Program-made: the position numbers and the translations under genes | Assembly: GCA_029268595.1 (NCBI GenBank) | Contig: JAJUGB010000007.1 | Span: 1 to 39,006, forward strand | Source of the DNA: Alcaligenaceae bacterium | GTDB lineage: Bacteria; Pseudomonadota; Gammaproteobacteria; Burkholderiales; Burkholderiaceae_B | Length of the DNA: 39,006 bases | Reading direction: 5' to 3' | The notes under the pieces: model-generated | The model's database searches: none | Seen by the model: the letters and a program-made list of their open reading frames with translations, nothing else | What the model was told of the DNA's origin: nothing | Shown: positions 16,279 to 24,245 of the stretch, one piece after another | How positions within the stretch are numbered: the first letter of the stretch is position 1 | Layout of the letters: every line of letters begins with the position of its first letter

Positions 16279-17226
16279 ATGACTCAAGCTCGCAAAGTTA
16301 AGGTCGCCATCATCGGGTCGGGCAATATTGGCACCGATCTCATGATCAAAGTGCTGCGCCAGAGCGAGAACCTCGAAATGGCCGCCATGGTCGGCATCGA
16401 CCCAGCGTCAGATGGCCTGGCTCGTGCACAGCGCATGAATGTGCCCACAACGGCTGAAGGCATCGATGGTCTGGTGGCCATGCCCGGATTTTCCGACATT
16501 CGTATTGTGTTTGATGCCACGTCGGCCGGCGCGCACAAACATCACAATGAAGTCTTGCAAAAGCACGGTGTTCAGGTTATTGACCTGACGCCGGCCGCTA
16601 TTGGGCCCTATGTCATACCGTCCATCAACCTGGACGAGAAACTGGATGCGCCCAACATTAATATGGTCACTTGCGGCGGCCAGGCCACCATTCCCATGGT
16701 CAAGGCGGTGGCCAAGGTAGCCAAAGTGCACTACGCAGAAATTGTGGCGTCCATTTCCAGCCGATCGGCAGGTCCGGGCACTCGTGCCAATATCGACGAG
16801 TTCACCGAGACAACCTCTAAAGCCATCCAGGTGCTAGGCGGCGCCACCAAGGGCAAGGCCATTATCATTCTTAACCCCGCCGAGCCCCCCCTCATCATGC
16901 GGGACACCATCTTCACTTTGTCCGAGCCCGCCGATCAAGACGCGATTCGCCAAAGTGTGCAGGAAATGGTGGCCGATGTGCAGCAGTATGTGCCCGGTTA
17001 CCGCCTCAAGCAAGAAGTGCAGTTCGACCTTTATGACGAAAGCAACCCGCTCAATGTGCCGGGTCTGGGCAAGCTGTCCGGATTGAAGACGTCCATCTTC
17101 CTTGAAGTGGAAGGCGCTGCCCATTACCTGCCCGCCTATGCGGGCAACCTGGACATCATGACTTCCGCTGCCATGGCTTGCGCCGAACGATTAGCCGTGA
17201 CGCGGCTTGCGGACTTGGCCGTTTAA
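16279..17226 (+). CDS. dmpF: Acetaldehyde dehydrogenase (CoA-acylating)
   Basis: This 315-residue NAD+- and CoA-dependent enzyme converts acetaldehyde to acetyl-CoA. It has an N-terminal Rossmann motif ([14 protein letters not shown]) and the catalytic Cys132 in [10 protein letters not shown], the same position as in DmpF. In this family the enzyme forms a channelling complex with the aldolase encoded next, 18 bp downstream. Start and length match the family. Confidence 0.95.
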   Translation: MTQARKVKVAIIGSGNIGTDLMIKVLRQSENLEMAAMVGIDPASDGLARAQRMNVPTTAEGIDGLVAMPGFSDIRIVFDATSAGAHKHHNEVLQKHGVQVIDLTPAAIGPYVIPSINLDEKLDAPNINMVTCGGQATIPMVKAVAKVAKVHYAEIVASISSRSAGPGTRANIDEFTETTSKAIQVLGGATKGKAIIILNPAEPPLIMRDTIFTLSEPADQDAIRQSVQEMVADVQQYVPGYRLKQEVQFDLYDESNPLNVPGLGKLSGLKTSIFLEVEGAAHYLPAYAGNLDIMTSAAMACAERLAVTRLADLAV

Positions 17227-17244
17227 GGCCTACTGGAGCACACA

Positions 17245-18270
17245 ATGAGCGACAAAAAACTCTATATCTCGGACGTGACTCTGCGGGACGGCAGCCATGC
17301 GATTCGGCATCAGTACAGTATCGAGAACGTCAAACAAATAGCAAAGGCGCTGGACGAAGCGCGGGTCGATTCCATCGAGGTTGCCCACGGCGACGGCCTT
17401 TCGGGTTCCAGCTTCAACTACGGTTTTGGCGCGCATACCGACCTTGAATGGATCGAAGCGGTCGCCGAGACGGTCCAGCATGCCAAGGTGGCCACTCTGT
17501 TGCTGCCGGGCGTGGGTACCGTGCACGACTTGCGGGCCGCCTATGACGCCGGTGCTCGGGTGGTTCGTGTGGCAACGCACTGCACCGAGGCCGATATCTC
17601 CAAGCAGCACATCGAGTACGCTCGCGAGCTGGGCATGGATGCTGTCGGCTTCCTGATGATGAGTCACATGAACGAACCGGCCAAGCTCGCGCAGCAGGCG
17701 AAGCTGATGGAAGGCTACGGCGCCAGCTGCGTGTACGTGGTCGACTCCGGCGGCGCACTCAATATGAATGACATCCGCGACCGCTTCCGCGCATTCAAAG
17801 ATGTGCTCAAGCCTGAAACGCAAACCGGCATGCATGCGCACCACAACCTGTCGCTGGGCGTGGCCAACTCGATCGTCGCCGTGGAGGAAGGCTGCGACCG
17901 TATCGACGCCAGCTTGGCAGGGATGGGCGCCGGCGCGGGTAACGCGCCGCTCGAGGTCTTCATCGCTGCGGCCGAGCGCTTGGGTTGGAATCACGGCTGC
18001 GATCTGTACAAGCTCATGGATGCGGCGGACGATATCGTGCGACCGCTGCAAGACCGTCCTGTTCGGGTAGACCGCGAAACTCTCGCGTTGGGTTACGCCG
18101 GGGTGTACTCCAGCTTCCTTCGCCATGCCGAAGCGGCCGCTTCCAAGTATGGCCTGAAGACGGTCGACATCCTGGTCGAGCTCGGACGCCGGCGTATGGT
18201 CGGAGGCCAGGAAGACATGATTGTGGACGTGGCCTTGGATTTACTTCAGAAGCAGAAAGAAACGGCTTAA
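17245..18270 (+). CDS. dmpG: 4-hydroxy-2-oxovalerate aldolase
   Basis: This 341-residue HMGL-type TIM-barrel aldolase splits 4-hydroxy-2-oxovalerate into pyruvate and acetaldehyde. The metal site is marked by TLRDGSH at 12-18 and by His197 and His199 in MHAHHN. The C-terminal helical domain (ADDIVRPLQ onward) contacts the acylating dehydrogenase in known structures. It is the last enzyme of the lower meta pathway. A GC-rich hairpin (18279-18300) follows before the transporter genes. Confidence 0.95.
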   Translation: MSDKKLYISDVTLRDGSHAIRHQYSIENVKQIAKALDEARVDSIEVAHGDGLSGSSFNYGFGAHTDLEWIEAVAETVQHAKVATLLLPGVGTVHDLRAAYDAGARVVRVATHCTEADISKQHIEYARELGMDAVGFLMMSHMNEPAKLAQQAKLMEGYGASCVYVVDSGGALNMNDIRDRFRAFKDVLKPETQTGMHAHHNLSLGVANSIVAVEEGCDRIDASLAGMGAGAGNAPLEVFIAAAERLGWNHGCDLYKLMDAADDIVRPLQDRPVRVDRETLALGYAGVYSSFLRHAEAAASKYGLKTVDILVELGRRRMVGGQEDMIVDVALDLLQKQKETA

Positions 18271-18278
18271 GCCGACGC

Positions 18279-18300
18279 ACCGGCCCCGTGTGGGGCCGGT
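18279..18300 (+). terminator. Intercistronic hairpin between catabolic and transport genes
   Basis: ACCGGCCCC and GGGGCCGGT form a perfect 9-bp stem with a 4-nt loop. No T run follows, so it may be an inefficient terminator or an mRNA-stabilising hairpin rather than a full stop. Genes on both sides run in the same direction. Confidence 0.55.
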
Positions 18301-18345
18301 AACCCAAACGGTTAATAAAAAACTAAACCGTACGAGGAGACAATC

Positions 18346-19509
18346 TTGAAGAAGAATAGACTCAGCCTGCTTATGGCTAGCTTGATGCTGGCCGCTCCGA
18401 TGGTTCATGCCGACGTCACCGTCGGGTTTTCGGGCGTGTTGTCTGGTCCACAGGCAGTTCTCGGCCAAGACCAACGCGACGGATTCCTGCTGGCCCTCGA
18501 AGAGCTGGATGGTAAGTTGGGTGGCCAGAAGGCCAATGTCGTCATTGAAGACGACCAGCTCAAGCCCGACGTTGGCGCCCAGTTGGTTCAAAAATTCATC
18601 GAACGCGACAAGGTCGACGCCATCGTCGGCTTGGGTTTCTCCAACGTGCTCATGGCCGAGTTGCGTCGCATCAAAGAGGCTGGCATTCCGGCTTTGGCCA
18701 CCAACGCAGGCCCTGGCCCCATAGCCGGCAAAATGTGCACGCCCAATCTGTTTGTCGTCGCGTGGCAAAACGACACCATGTCTGAAGCCATGGGCCAATA
18801 TGTGCAGGATCTGGGGCTCAAGAATGTCTACCTGATGACATCCAGCTATCAGGCGGGCAAAGATAAGCTGAACGGGTTCAAGCGCTATTACAAGGGTCAG
18901 ATAGTCAACGAGGTATACACACCGCTGGGCCAGCTGGATTACTCGGCCGAGGTTTCGGCACTGCAAGCCGCCAACCCCGAGGCTTTGTTTGGCTTCTATA
19001 CGGGTGGTTCGGCGGTCAATCTGGTTCGGCAACTGGGCCAGTCTGGGGTGCTGGGCAAAATCCCCGTCTTCTCTGAAGGCATGATAGATGTCAATACTTT
19101 GTCCGCCCTCAAGACCCAGGCCGAAGGCAATATATTTGGCGCCACTTGGTCCCATGCTCTGGACAACGAGCGTAGCAAGAACTTTGTCAAAGCCTATAGT
19201 GAGAAGTACGGGCGCCTGCCTTCTGAGTACGCAGCCAACGGTTATGACGCCGCCTATTTGCTGGACACGGCGGTGCGCAAGGTTAACGGCAATGTTCAAG
19301 ATAGAGAAGCGTTCGTCAAAGCCGTGAAGGAAGCCGGCTCGGAGTTTCCTACGGTAAGGGGCAAGTTCGCATTCAATCGCAACAATATGCCTATCCAGAA
19401 CCTGTATGCGTTCAAGGTAGAGAAACAAGGTGACGAGGCCGTGGTCAAGCAAGTGGCTACCGTCTTCACCGATCACCAGGACGCCTACGTGAAAGACTGC
19501 ACGATGTAA
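18346..19509 (+). CDS. Branched-chain-type ABC importer, periplasmic substrate-binding protein
   Basis: This 387-residue protein has a signal peptide (MKKNRLSLLMASLMLAAPMVHA) followed by a LivK-type periplasmic binding fold (GFSGVLSGPQAVLGQDQRDG; later AANGYDAAYLLDTAVRKV). Members next to aromatic catabolic genes commonly bind aromatic acids rather than amino acids, and the ligand here is probably the substrate of the meta pathway. The start is TTG at 18346, with a strong GAGGAGA 5 nt upstream. A terminator-like hairpin follows the gene and would favour excess binding protein over permease. Confidence 0.92.
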   Translation: MKKNRLSLLMASLMLAAPMVHADVTVGFSGVLSGPQAVLGQDQRDGFLLALEELDGKLGGQKANVVIEDDQLKPDVGAQLVQKFIERDKVDAIVGLGFSNVLMAELRRIKEAGIPALATNAGPGPIAGKMCTPNLFVVAWQNDTMSEAMGQYVQDLGLKNVYLMTSSYQAGKDKLNGFKRYYKGQIVNEVYTPLGQLDYSAEVSALQAANPEALFGFYTGGSAVNLVRQLGQSGVLGKIPVFSEGMIDVNTLSALKTQAEGNIFGATWSHALDNERSKNFVKAYSEKYGRLPSEYAANGYDAAYLLDTAVRKVNGNVQDREAFVKAVKEAGSEFPTVRGKFAFNRNNMPIQNLYAFKVEKQGDEAVVKQVATVFTDHQDAYVKDCTM

Positions 19510-19517
19510 AGCCAGGG

Positions 19518-19548
19518 GCGCACGCTAAACAAAGCGTGCGCTTTTTTT
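19518..19548 (+). terminator. Rho-independent terminator after the binding-protein gene
   Basis: GCGCACGC (19518-19525) pairs with GCGTGCGC (19534-19541) and is followed by seven T. It lies only 23 bp before the livH-like start, so it probably acts as partial termination inside the operon. Confidence 0.85.
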
Positions 19549-19570
19549 CTGCTTCAACAGAAGGTAGGTC

Positions 19571-20491
19571 ATGGATAGCTCGTTGTTTTTGTCGCAGCTG
19601 CTGAACGGTTTGCAGCTGGGAGTGTTGCTGTTCCTGCTGTCGTCCGGTTTGACGCTTATTTTCGGCATCATGAACTTCATTAACCTGGCGCATGGTTCTC
19701 TGTACATGATTGGGGCGTTTGTTGGCGCCGCCAGTTATAACGCCAGCGGCTCTTTTCTGTTTTCCATCGCAGCCGCCATTGCCGCAGCAGCCGTCGTCGG
19801 CGTGTTGATCGAGCACCTTGTGGCGCGGCCTCTGTATCGGTACGACCACCTGTATCAGGTCTTGGCGACGTTCGGGCTCATGATGTTCTTCAATGAGCTG
19901 GCCATTGTCATCTGGGGTACGCGTCCCTATTTTGTGACCATTCCCGAGACGCTTCAGGGGGCAGTCAATGTCTTTGGGATCCAGTACCCGCTATACCGCC
20001 TGCTGATTATTGTGGTCGGCATAGCTGTGGCTTTTGGCGCATGGTTTCTTATCCAGAAGACCCGGTTCGGCATGTTGACGCGGGCGGGCACCAGTAACGC
20101 CGCCATGGTGAGCGTGCTGGGCGCGAATATCGATCTTTTGAAGAAAGTGCTCTTTATGCTGGGCGCCGGTCTGGCAGGCCTAGCAGGGACACTGGCGGGC
20201 CCGCTATTGTCTGTGCAAAGCGGAATGGGCGATCCGGTGCTTATCCTGGCCCTGGTCGTGATCGTGGTGGGCGGCATCGGATCCATACGCGGCGCGCTGG
20301 TTTCGGCAATCATTATTGCCATCATAGACACCTTGGGGCGCACTTACCTCCCGACTTTATTGGCATTTGTTCTGGCGCCTTCGGCCGCCAACACGGTTGG
20401 CTCAGCCGTGGCATCCATGTTGATTTACCTGCTCATGGCATTTGTGCTGGCCTTTCGTCCGCACGGTCTCATGGTTTCGGTCAAGCGCTGA
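19571..20491 (+). CDS. livH: Branched-chain-type ABC importer permease (LivH-like)
   Basis: This 306-residue inner-membrane permease has about eight hydrophobic segments, the typical N-terminal LLNGLQLGVLLFLLSSGLTLIFGIMNFINLAHG and a C-terminal FRPHGL motif. It forms the membrane channel with the LivM-like partner encoded 17 bp downstream. AGAAGGTAGGTC precedes the ATG. Its neighbours suggest uptake of an aromatic acid. Confidence 0.93.
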   Translation: MDSSLFLSQLLNGLQLGVLLFLLSSGLTLIFGIMNFINLAHGSLYMIGAFVGAASYNASGSFLFSIAAAIAAAAVVGVLIEHLVARPLYRYDHLYQVLATFGLMMFFNELAIVIWGTRPYFVTIPETLQGAVNVFGIQYPLYRLLIIVVGIAVAFGAWFLIQKTRFGMLTRAGTSNAAMVSVLGANIDLLKKVLFMLGAGLAGLAGTLAGPLLSVQSGMGDPVLILALVVIVVGGIGSIRGALVSAIIIAIIDTLGRTYLPTLLAFVLAPSAANTVGSAVASMLIYLLMAFVLAFRPHGLMVSVKR

Positions 20492-20508
20492 CGGCAGCGA
20501 GGTTTTCT

Positions 20509-21507
20509 ATGCAATTTCGATTCACCTGGGGCGGCATTGCAGTTTTTGCCTTGTTCGCCGCCTTGGCCTCCATTCCCTTTGTTGCACAGTCGGCGGGCGA
20601 ACCTTTCTATGTCACGTTTTTTGCCCGAGTGCTGGTTTATGCCCTTGCCGCCAGTGCCCTGAATATAGTCTTGGGCTTCGCCGGCCTGGTCAGTTTCGGG
20701 CATGCCATGTTTATTGGCTTGGGTTGCTACGCAGTCGGTATCCTGGCGCACTACGGCATCAGCAGCGGCTGGGTGCAGCTGGGCGCCACCATAGCGGTCT
20801 GTGTAGTGGTCGCCGTCCTAGTGGGCTCCATATGCCTGCGTACAACGGGCATAGGCTTCATCATGATTACCCTCGCATTTTCGCAAATGCTGTATTTCTT
20901 GATGGTGAGCCTAACTGCTTTTGGCGGGGACGACGGCCTGAACATCTACGAACCCAGCAATTTCGGTTTCTTCGAATTAGCCGGCAGCGCCGACGTGTTC
21001 TGGGCGGCATGGGCTGTATTGCTGGTTCTGACTTTGTTTCTAACCCGCTTTCGCACGTCGCCATTCGGCATGGTCTTGCGTGCCACGCACATTAATCCGA
21101 GGCGCGTGGATGCCTTCGGCTATTCGGTGTTCCGGGTTCAGTTGTCGGCTTATGTGCTATCGGGCGTCATTACCGGCATGGCGGGCTTTCTTTTAGCTAA
21201 CCTCACGGCATTTGCGGTGCCCAGTTATATCTCCTGGCATGTGTCAGGCGAGCTCATTGTGATGATCATTATTGGAGGGTTGGGAACCGTCCTTGGTCCT
21301 GTAGTTGGCGCGGTCGTGTTCCTCGTGCTCGAGGAAGTCCTCAAAGGGTGGACGACACATTGGATGTTGATCATGGGGCCCATTATTGTGCTCATAGCCT
21401 TGCTGGGGCGTAACCAGTTCAGCTGGCTCAAGATCTGGCTACGTCGTTCACGCCCAGTACCGACGTCGTCCCCGGCCAGGGCAGCCACTGTAGGAGAAGC
21501 CCAATGA
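20509..21507 (+). CDS. livM: Branched-chain-type ABC importer permease (LivM-like)
   Basis: This 332-residue permease partner of the preceding gene has the family segment YALAASALNIVLGFAGLVSFGHAMFIGLGCYA and multiple membrane helices. Its stop overlaps the LivG start by 4 bp (ATGA), so the two are translationally coupled. The C-terminal 25 residues (RRSRPVPTSSP...) are polar and probably cytoplasmic. Confidence 0.93.
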   Translation: MQFRFTWGGIAVFALFAALASIPFVAQSAGEPFYVTFFARVLVYALAASALNIVLGFAGLVSFGHAMFIGLGCYAVGILAHYGISSGWVQLGATIAVCVVVAVLVGSICLRTTGIGFIMITLAFSQMLYFLMVSLTAFGGDDGLNIYEPSNFGFFELAGSADVFWAAWAVLLVLTLFLTRFRTSPFGMVLRATHINPRRVDAFGYSVFRVQLSAYVLSGVITGMAGFLLANLTAFAVPSYISWHVSGELIVMIIIGGLGTVLGPVVGAVVFLVLEEVLKGWTTHWMLIMGPIIVLIALLGRNQFSWLKIWLRRSRPVPTSSPARAATVGEAQ

Positions 21508-22259
21508 GTGCTCCGGCTTTAATCACTCGGGGGCTGGTCCGACACTTTGGAGGGCTGAAGGCAACGGATGATGTGTCTCTTGACGTGGCGCCCGGCGAGT
21601 TGCACGCGATTATTGGTCCCAATGGGGCAGGCAAGACGACACTGGTCAATTTACTGACCGGCGAGCTCTTCTCCAATGGCGGACGAATATTTATCGGCGA
21701 TGTCGACGTCACGGACGAGACCGTGCAGCAACGCGTGGCCCGAGGCCTCATGCGCTCCTACCAGATCACCTCCGTCTTCGATGGATTCACCGTCATGGAG
21801 AACGTCTGTCTGGCGGCTCGACGCAAGCAAGGTGTTGGATTGGCAGTGTGGAAGCCGCTGACACAGCACGACGATGTGATCAGCACGGCTCATCAAGTTT
21901 TGCACGATTGCGGCCTCGGGGCCGTGCAACACGAGCTTGCCGCCAACCTGGCATATGGACAGCGTCGACAGTTGGAAATTGCCATGGCTCTGGCAGCAGA
22001 TCCGCGCATCCTTCTTCTTGATGAGCCCATGGCGGGCATGAGCGCGGCGGAAGGCGCGGCAGCGATCGAACTGCTGGAATCGCTGAAGGGCAAATACACC
22101 ATCGTGCTTATCGAGCACGATATGAACGCGGTGTTTTCGCTGGCCGATCGCATCACGGTGCTCGTTTATGGACGTATTGTCGCCAGCGGAACGGTGGACG
22201 AAATACGGGCGCACCCGGAGGTTCGCCGCGCCTACCTGGGTGACGACGAGGACGCCTAG
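21504..22259 (+). CDS. livG: Branched-chain-type ABC importer ATPase (LivG-like)
   Basis: This 251-residue ABC ATPase has Walker A GPNGAGKTT, Q-loop around SYQITSVF, signature region LAYGQRRQLEIAMALA, Walker B RILLLDEP and switch histidine in VLIEHDM. All are intact. It pairs with the LivF-like ATPase encoded just downstream, whose Walker A is altered, so it may carry most of the ATP hydrolysis. Confidence 0.95.
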   Translation: MSAPALITRGLVRHFGGLKATDDVSLDVAPGELHAIIGPNGAGKTTLVNLLTGELFSNGGRIFIGDVDVTDETVQQRVARGLMRSYQITSVFDGFTVMENVCLAARRKQGVGLAVWKPLTQHDDVISTAHQVLHDCGLGAVQHELAANLAYGQRRQLEIAMALAADPRILLLDEPMAGMSAAEGAAAIELLESLKGKYTIVLIEHDMNAVFSLADRITVLVYGRIVASGTVDEIRAHPEVRRAYLGDDEDA

Positions 22260-22280
22260 AACATGACAAAAGGAAAGACC

Positions 22281-22979
22281 ATGCTTTCTATACAGAACCT
22301 CGCAGCCAAATATGGCCCGTCGCAGGCTTTGTTCGACGTCGACTTCGAAGTGGGCGCCGGGCAAGTGGTCGGGCTGATAGGCCGTAACGGGATGGGCCGC
22401 ACCACACTGATTAAATGCCTGTTTGGTCTTTTGCGGCCGGTCGGCGGATCCATTCAACTTGATGGGGGCTCCATTGTGGGGCTGCCGCCATATCGCGTGG
22501 GACGCATGGGTCTTTCATTGGTCCCCGAGGGACGGCAGATATTCCCTACCTTGACTGTCGAAGAAAACCTGGTCGCCACAGCGACGGCCGGCGCCAAGGG
22601 CAAGCAATGGACCTTAGCAAAGGTTTACGACCTCTTCCCGCGGCTCCAAGAGCGCCGCAAAAATTTGGGAACACAGCTTTCGGGGGGCGAGCAGCAGATG
22701 CTGGCCATAGGGCGGGCGTTGATGACCAACCCGCGCCTATTGGTGCTGGACGAAGCCACGGAAGGACTGGCGCCCGTTGTGCGGGCCGAGATCTGGAAGG
22801 TGCTTGCCAGGCTCAAGCAGGACGGCCTGGCAATGATAGTGGTGGACAAGAACACCAAAGCGCTGCTGCGCCTTGCCGACTACAACTTTATTCTGGAAAA
22901 GGGGGTGACGGCCTGGCGAGGTACTTCGGCTCAGCTGGCCGCCCAACCCGAAATAATCAATCGCTACGTCGCTGTCTGA
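22281..22979 (+). CDS. livF: Branched-chain-type ABC importer ATPase (LivF-like) with altered Walker A
   Basis: This 232-residue ABC ATPase has signature SGGEQQMLAIGRAL, Walker B LLVLDEATEGLAP and the LivF-type segment EGRQIFPTLTVEENL. The Walker A reads GRNGMGRTT: the ATP-binding lysine is arginine. The segment after Walker B reads VVDKNTKAL where relatives have VEQN. The start at 22281 is preferred over the ATG at 22263 because AGGA lies 8 nt ahead and the protein then begins MLSIQNLAAKYG like its relatives. The last 16 bp overlap the 3' end of the convergent Rieske gene. Confidence 0.9.
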   Translation: MLSIQNLAAKYGPSQALFDVDFEVGAGQVVGLIGRNGMGRTTLIKCLFGLLRPVGGSIQLDGGSIVGLPPYRVGRMGLSLVPEGRQIFPTLTVEENLVATATAGAKGKQWTLAKVYDLFPRLQERRKNLGTQLSGGEQQMLAIGRALMTNPRLLVLDEATEGLAPVVRAEIWKVLARLKQDGLAMIVVDKNTKALLRLADYNFILEKGVTAWRGTSAQLAAQPEIINRYVAV

Positions 22980-24040
22980 GTGGTGGGCCTTTGGGCCGCC
23001 TCGATACTGGGTCTGGAGGCCTTGGCTGCCTGTTCATCGCGAATGCGTTGCTCCAGTTTTCGACGCGCTCGCACGGCGCCGGCATCCGAGGGTAACAGCA
23101 CCGGACGCAACGAAAATAGATCGTCTGTGCCCATGGCGCGCTGTTGCTCGCACAACATGGGTTTGTCCTCTGTGCTGAAGGCGCGCATCATCGCCGTGTG
23201 GCGGTGCGCATTAATTTGCGCATCCTCCATGTGAAACTGACGCGTCAACCAGAAAAAGTAATGAGTGGTTGTGGCGGTCTCGGGTGTGACGATGTGCGCA
23301 TTGTGGGTTTGTAGCGCCTGCAAAGGCCCGCCCCCACAGGGGGTGATTGTGATGTCGAGGTTCATTATGCCTGGAGCCCGCCAACGCACTTCGGTCCGAA
23401 ACTGTACCGGCTGGCCGGGAACGGCTAGGAACTGGTCATAGATGGGGGGCGCCTTATCGTGACGGCATTCCCAGGTAATGTGCACCGCGTCGCCCATTTC
23501 TTCGACGTGTTGTCGGGCGGCGGTGAAGGCGCCGCCACCGACCGAGTCGGCATGCAGAAAGTCCGCGTGGCTCAGATCCATCACGTTGTCGGCTACCAGC
23601 TTGTAATTGCATTCTGTCCACAGATAGCCCTGAGAACCCGCGGTTTCCGGAAGGCCGGACATATGAGAAAAGTCGGGCACTAGTTCCAGCTTTGCTTCAG
23701 CAGACTCGCCCATCCATATCCATACCAGCCCGTCGCGTTCGACTACTGCATAGGGACGCGTGGCTGCAGCTTTGGACGAGCCGTGGGGGTTATGCACGCA
23801 CTTGCCGGAACAGTCGAATTGCAAACCATGGTAGGCGCACTGGATGATGTCGTTTTCCAGTTTGCCCAGATGTAAGGGAACGAAGCGGTGCGGGCAACGA
23901 TCGTGCAAGGCCGCGATAGCACCGGAGCGAAGCCGATAGAAGACGACGGGTTCGTCCAGCAGTGTTCGATGAAAGAGTTCGCCAGGCTTGATCTCTTCGG
24001 CCCAGGCCGCGAGGTACCACGCTTCTCGCAAATACGGCAT
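22964..24040 (-). CDS. VanA-like Rieske non-haem iron oxygenase
   Basis: This 358-residue oxygenase of the vanillate O-demethylase/phthalate dioxygenase group has a Rieske site with CPH at 49-51 and CAYH at 68-71. The mononuclear iron site is NVMDLSHADFLH, with His158 and His163 and bridging Asp155. It would O-demethylate or hydroxylate an aromatic acid; demethylation of 3-methoxysalicylate to 2,3-dihydroxybenzoate would fit the neighbouring pathway, but this is a guess. No reductase (VanB-like) gene is nearby, so electrons must come from elsewhere. The start at 24040 has AGGGAG upstream; longer in-frame starts add unrelated sequence. It is transcribed against the transporter operon, with a 16-bp overlap of the 3' ends. 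Confidence 0.9.
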   Translation of the reverse strand: MPYLREAWYLAAWAEEIKPGELFHRTLLDEPVVFYRLRSGAIAALHDRCPHRFVPLHLGKLENDIIQCAYHGLQFDCSGKCVHNPHGSSKAAATRPYAVVERDGLVWIWMGESAEAKLELVPDFSHMSGLPETAGSQGYLWTECNYKLVADNVMDLSHADFLHADSVGGGAFTAARQHVEEMGDAVHITWECRHDKAPPIYDQFLAVPGQPVQFRTEVRWRAPGIMNLDITITPCGGGPLQALQTHNAHIVTPETATTTHYFFWLTRQFHMEDAQINAHRHTAMMRAFSTEDKPMLCEQQRAMGTDDLFSLRPVLLPSDAGAVRARRKLEQRIRDEQAAKASRPSIEAAQRPTTQTAT

Positions 24041-24083
24041 TGTTGTCTCCCTGATCGCGAAAAACGCGAGTGTTATCGTTGTT

Positions 24084-24098
24084 CCGGTACTGTACCGG
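24084..24098. promoter_or_regulatory. Candidate operator palindrome between the Rieske and hydrolase genes
   Basis: CCGGTACTGTACCGG is a perfect 7-1-7 palindrome 44 bp upstream of the Rieske start and 147 bp upstream of the hydrolase start. A second small inverted repeat, TCGCG/CGCGA, lies at 24055-24069. The shared intergenic position suggests control of both genes. The regulator is unknown. Confidence 0.45.
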
Positions 24099-24245
24099 TA
24101 TCTCCAGGGCTTTTCCAGATCGTTGGCAAACGTCGCGGGTAAAATGGCCGCCTGTATCTTTAACGGGAAGGCTTCGGTTCCACCGATCTTCCTTTTTAGA
24201 GGCCGGCCACACGGACATGCCGGTCCCATTCCAGGAGAAACATCA

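Noticed and set aside
17230-18126. 298-codon minus-strand ORF opposite the aldolase gene
   Set aside because: The plus strand carries a complete DmpG-type aldolase; the opposite frame looks like translated noise.
18241-19476. 411-codon minus-strand ORF opposite the substrate-binding protein gene
   Set aside because: The plus-strand frame encodes a clear LivK-type protein with a signal peptide and ribosome site. The minus frame has no recognisable domains and mirrors the codon bias of the real gene.
21651-22457. 268-codon minus-strand ORF across the LivG/LivF genes
   Set aside because: It spans two well-supported ATPase genes and has no conserved motif.
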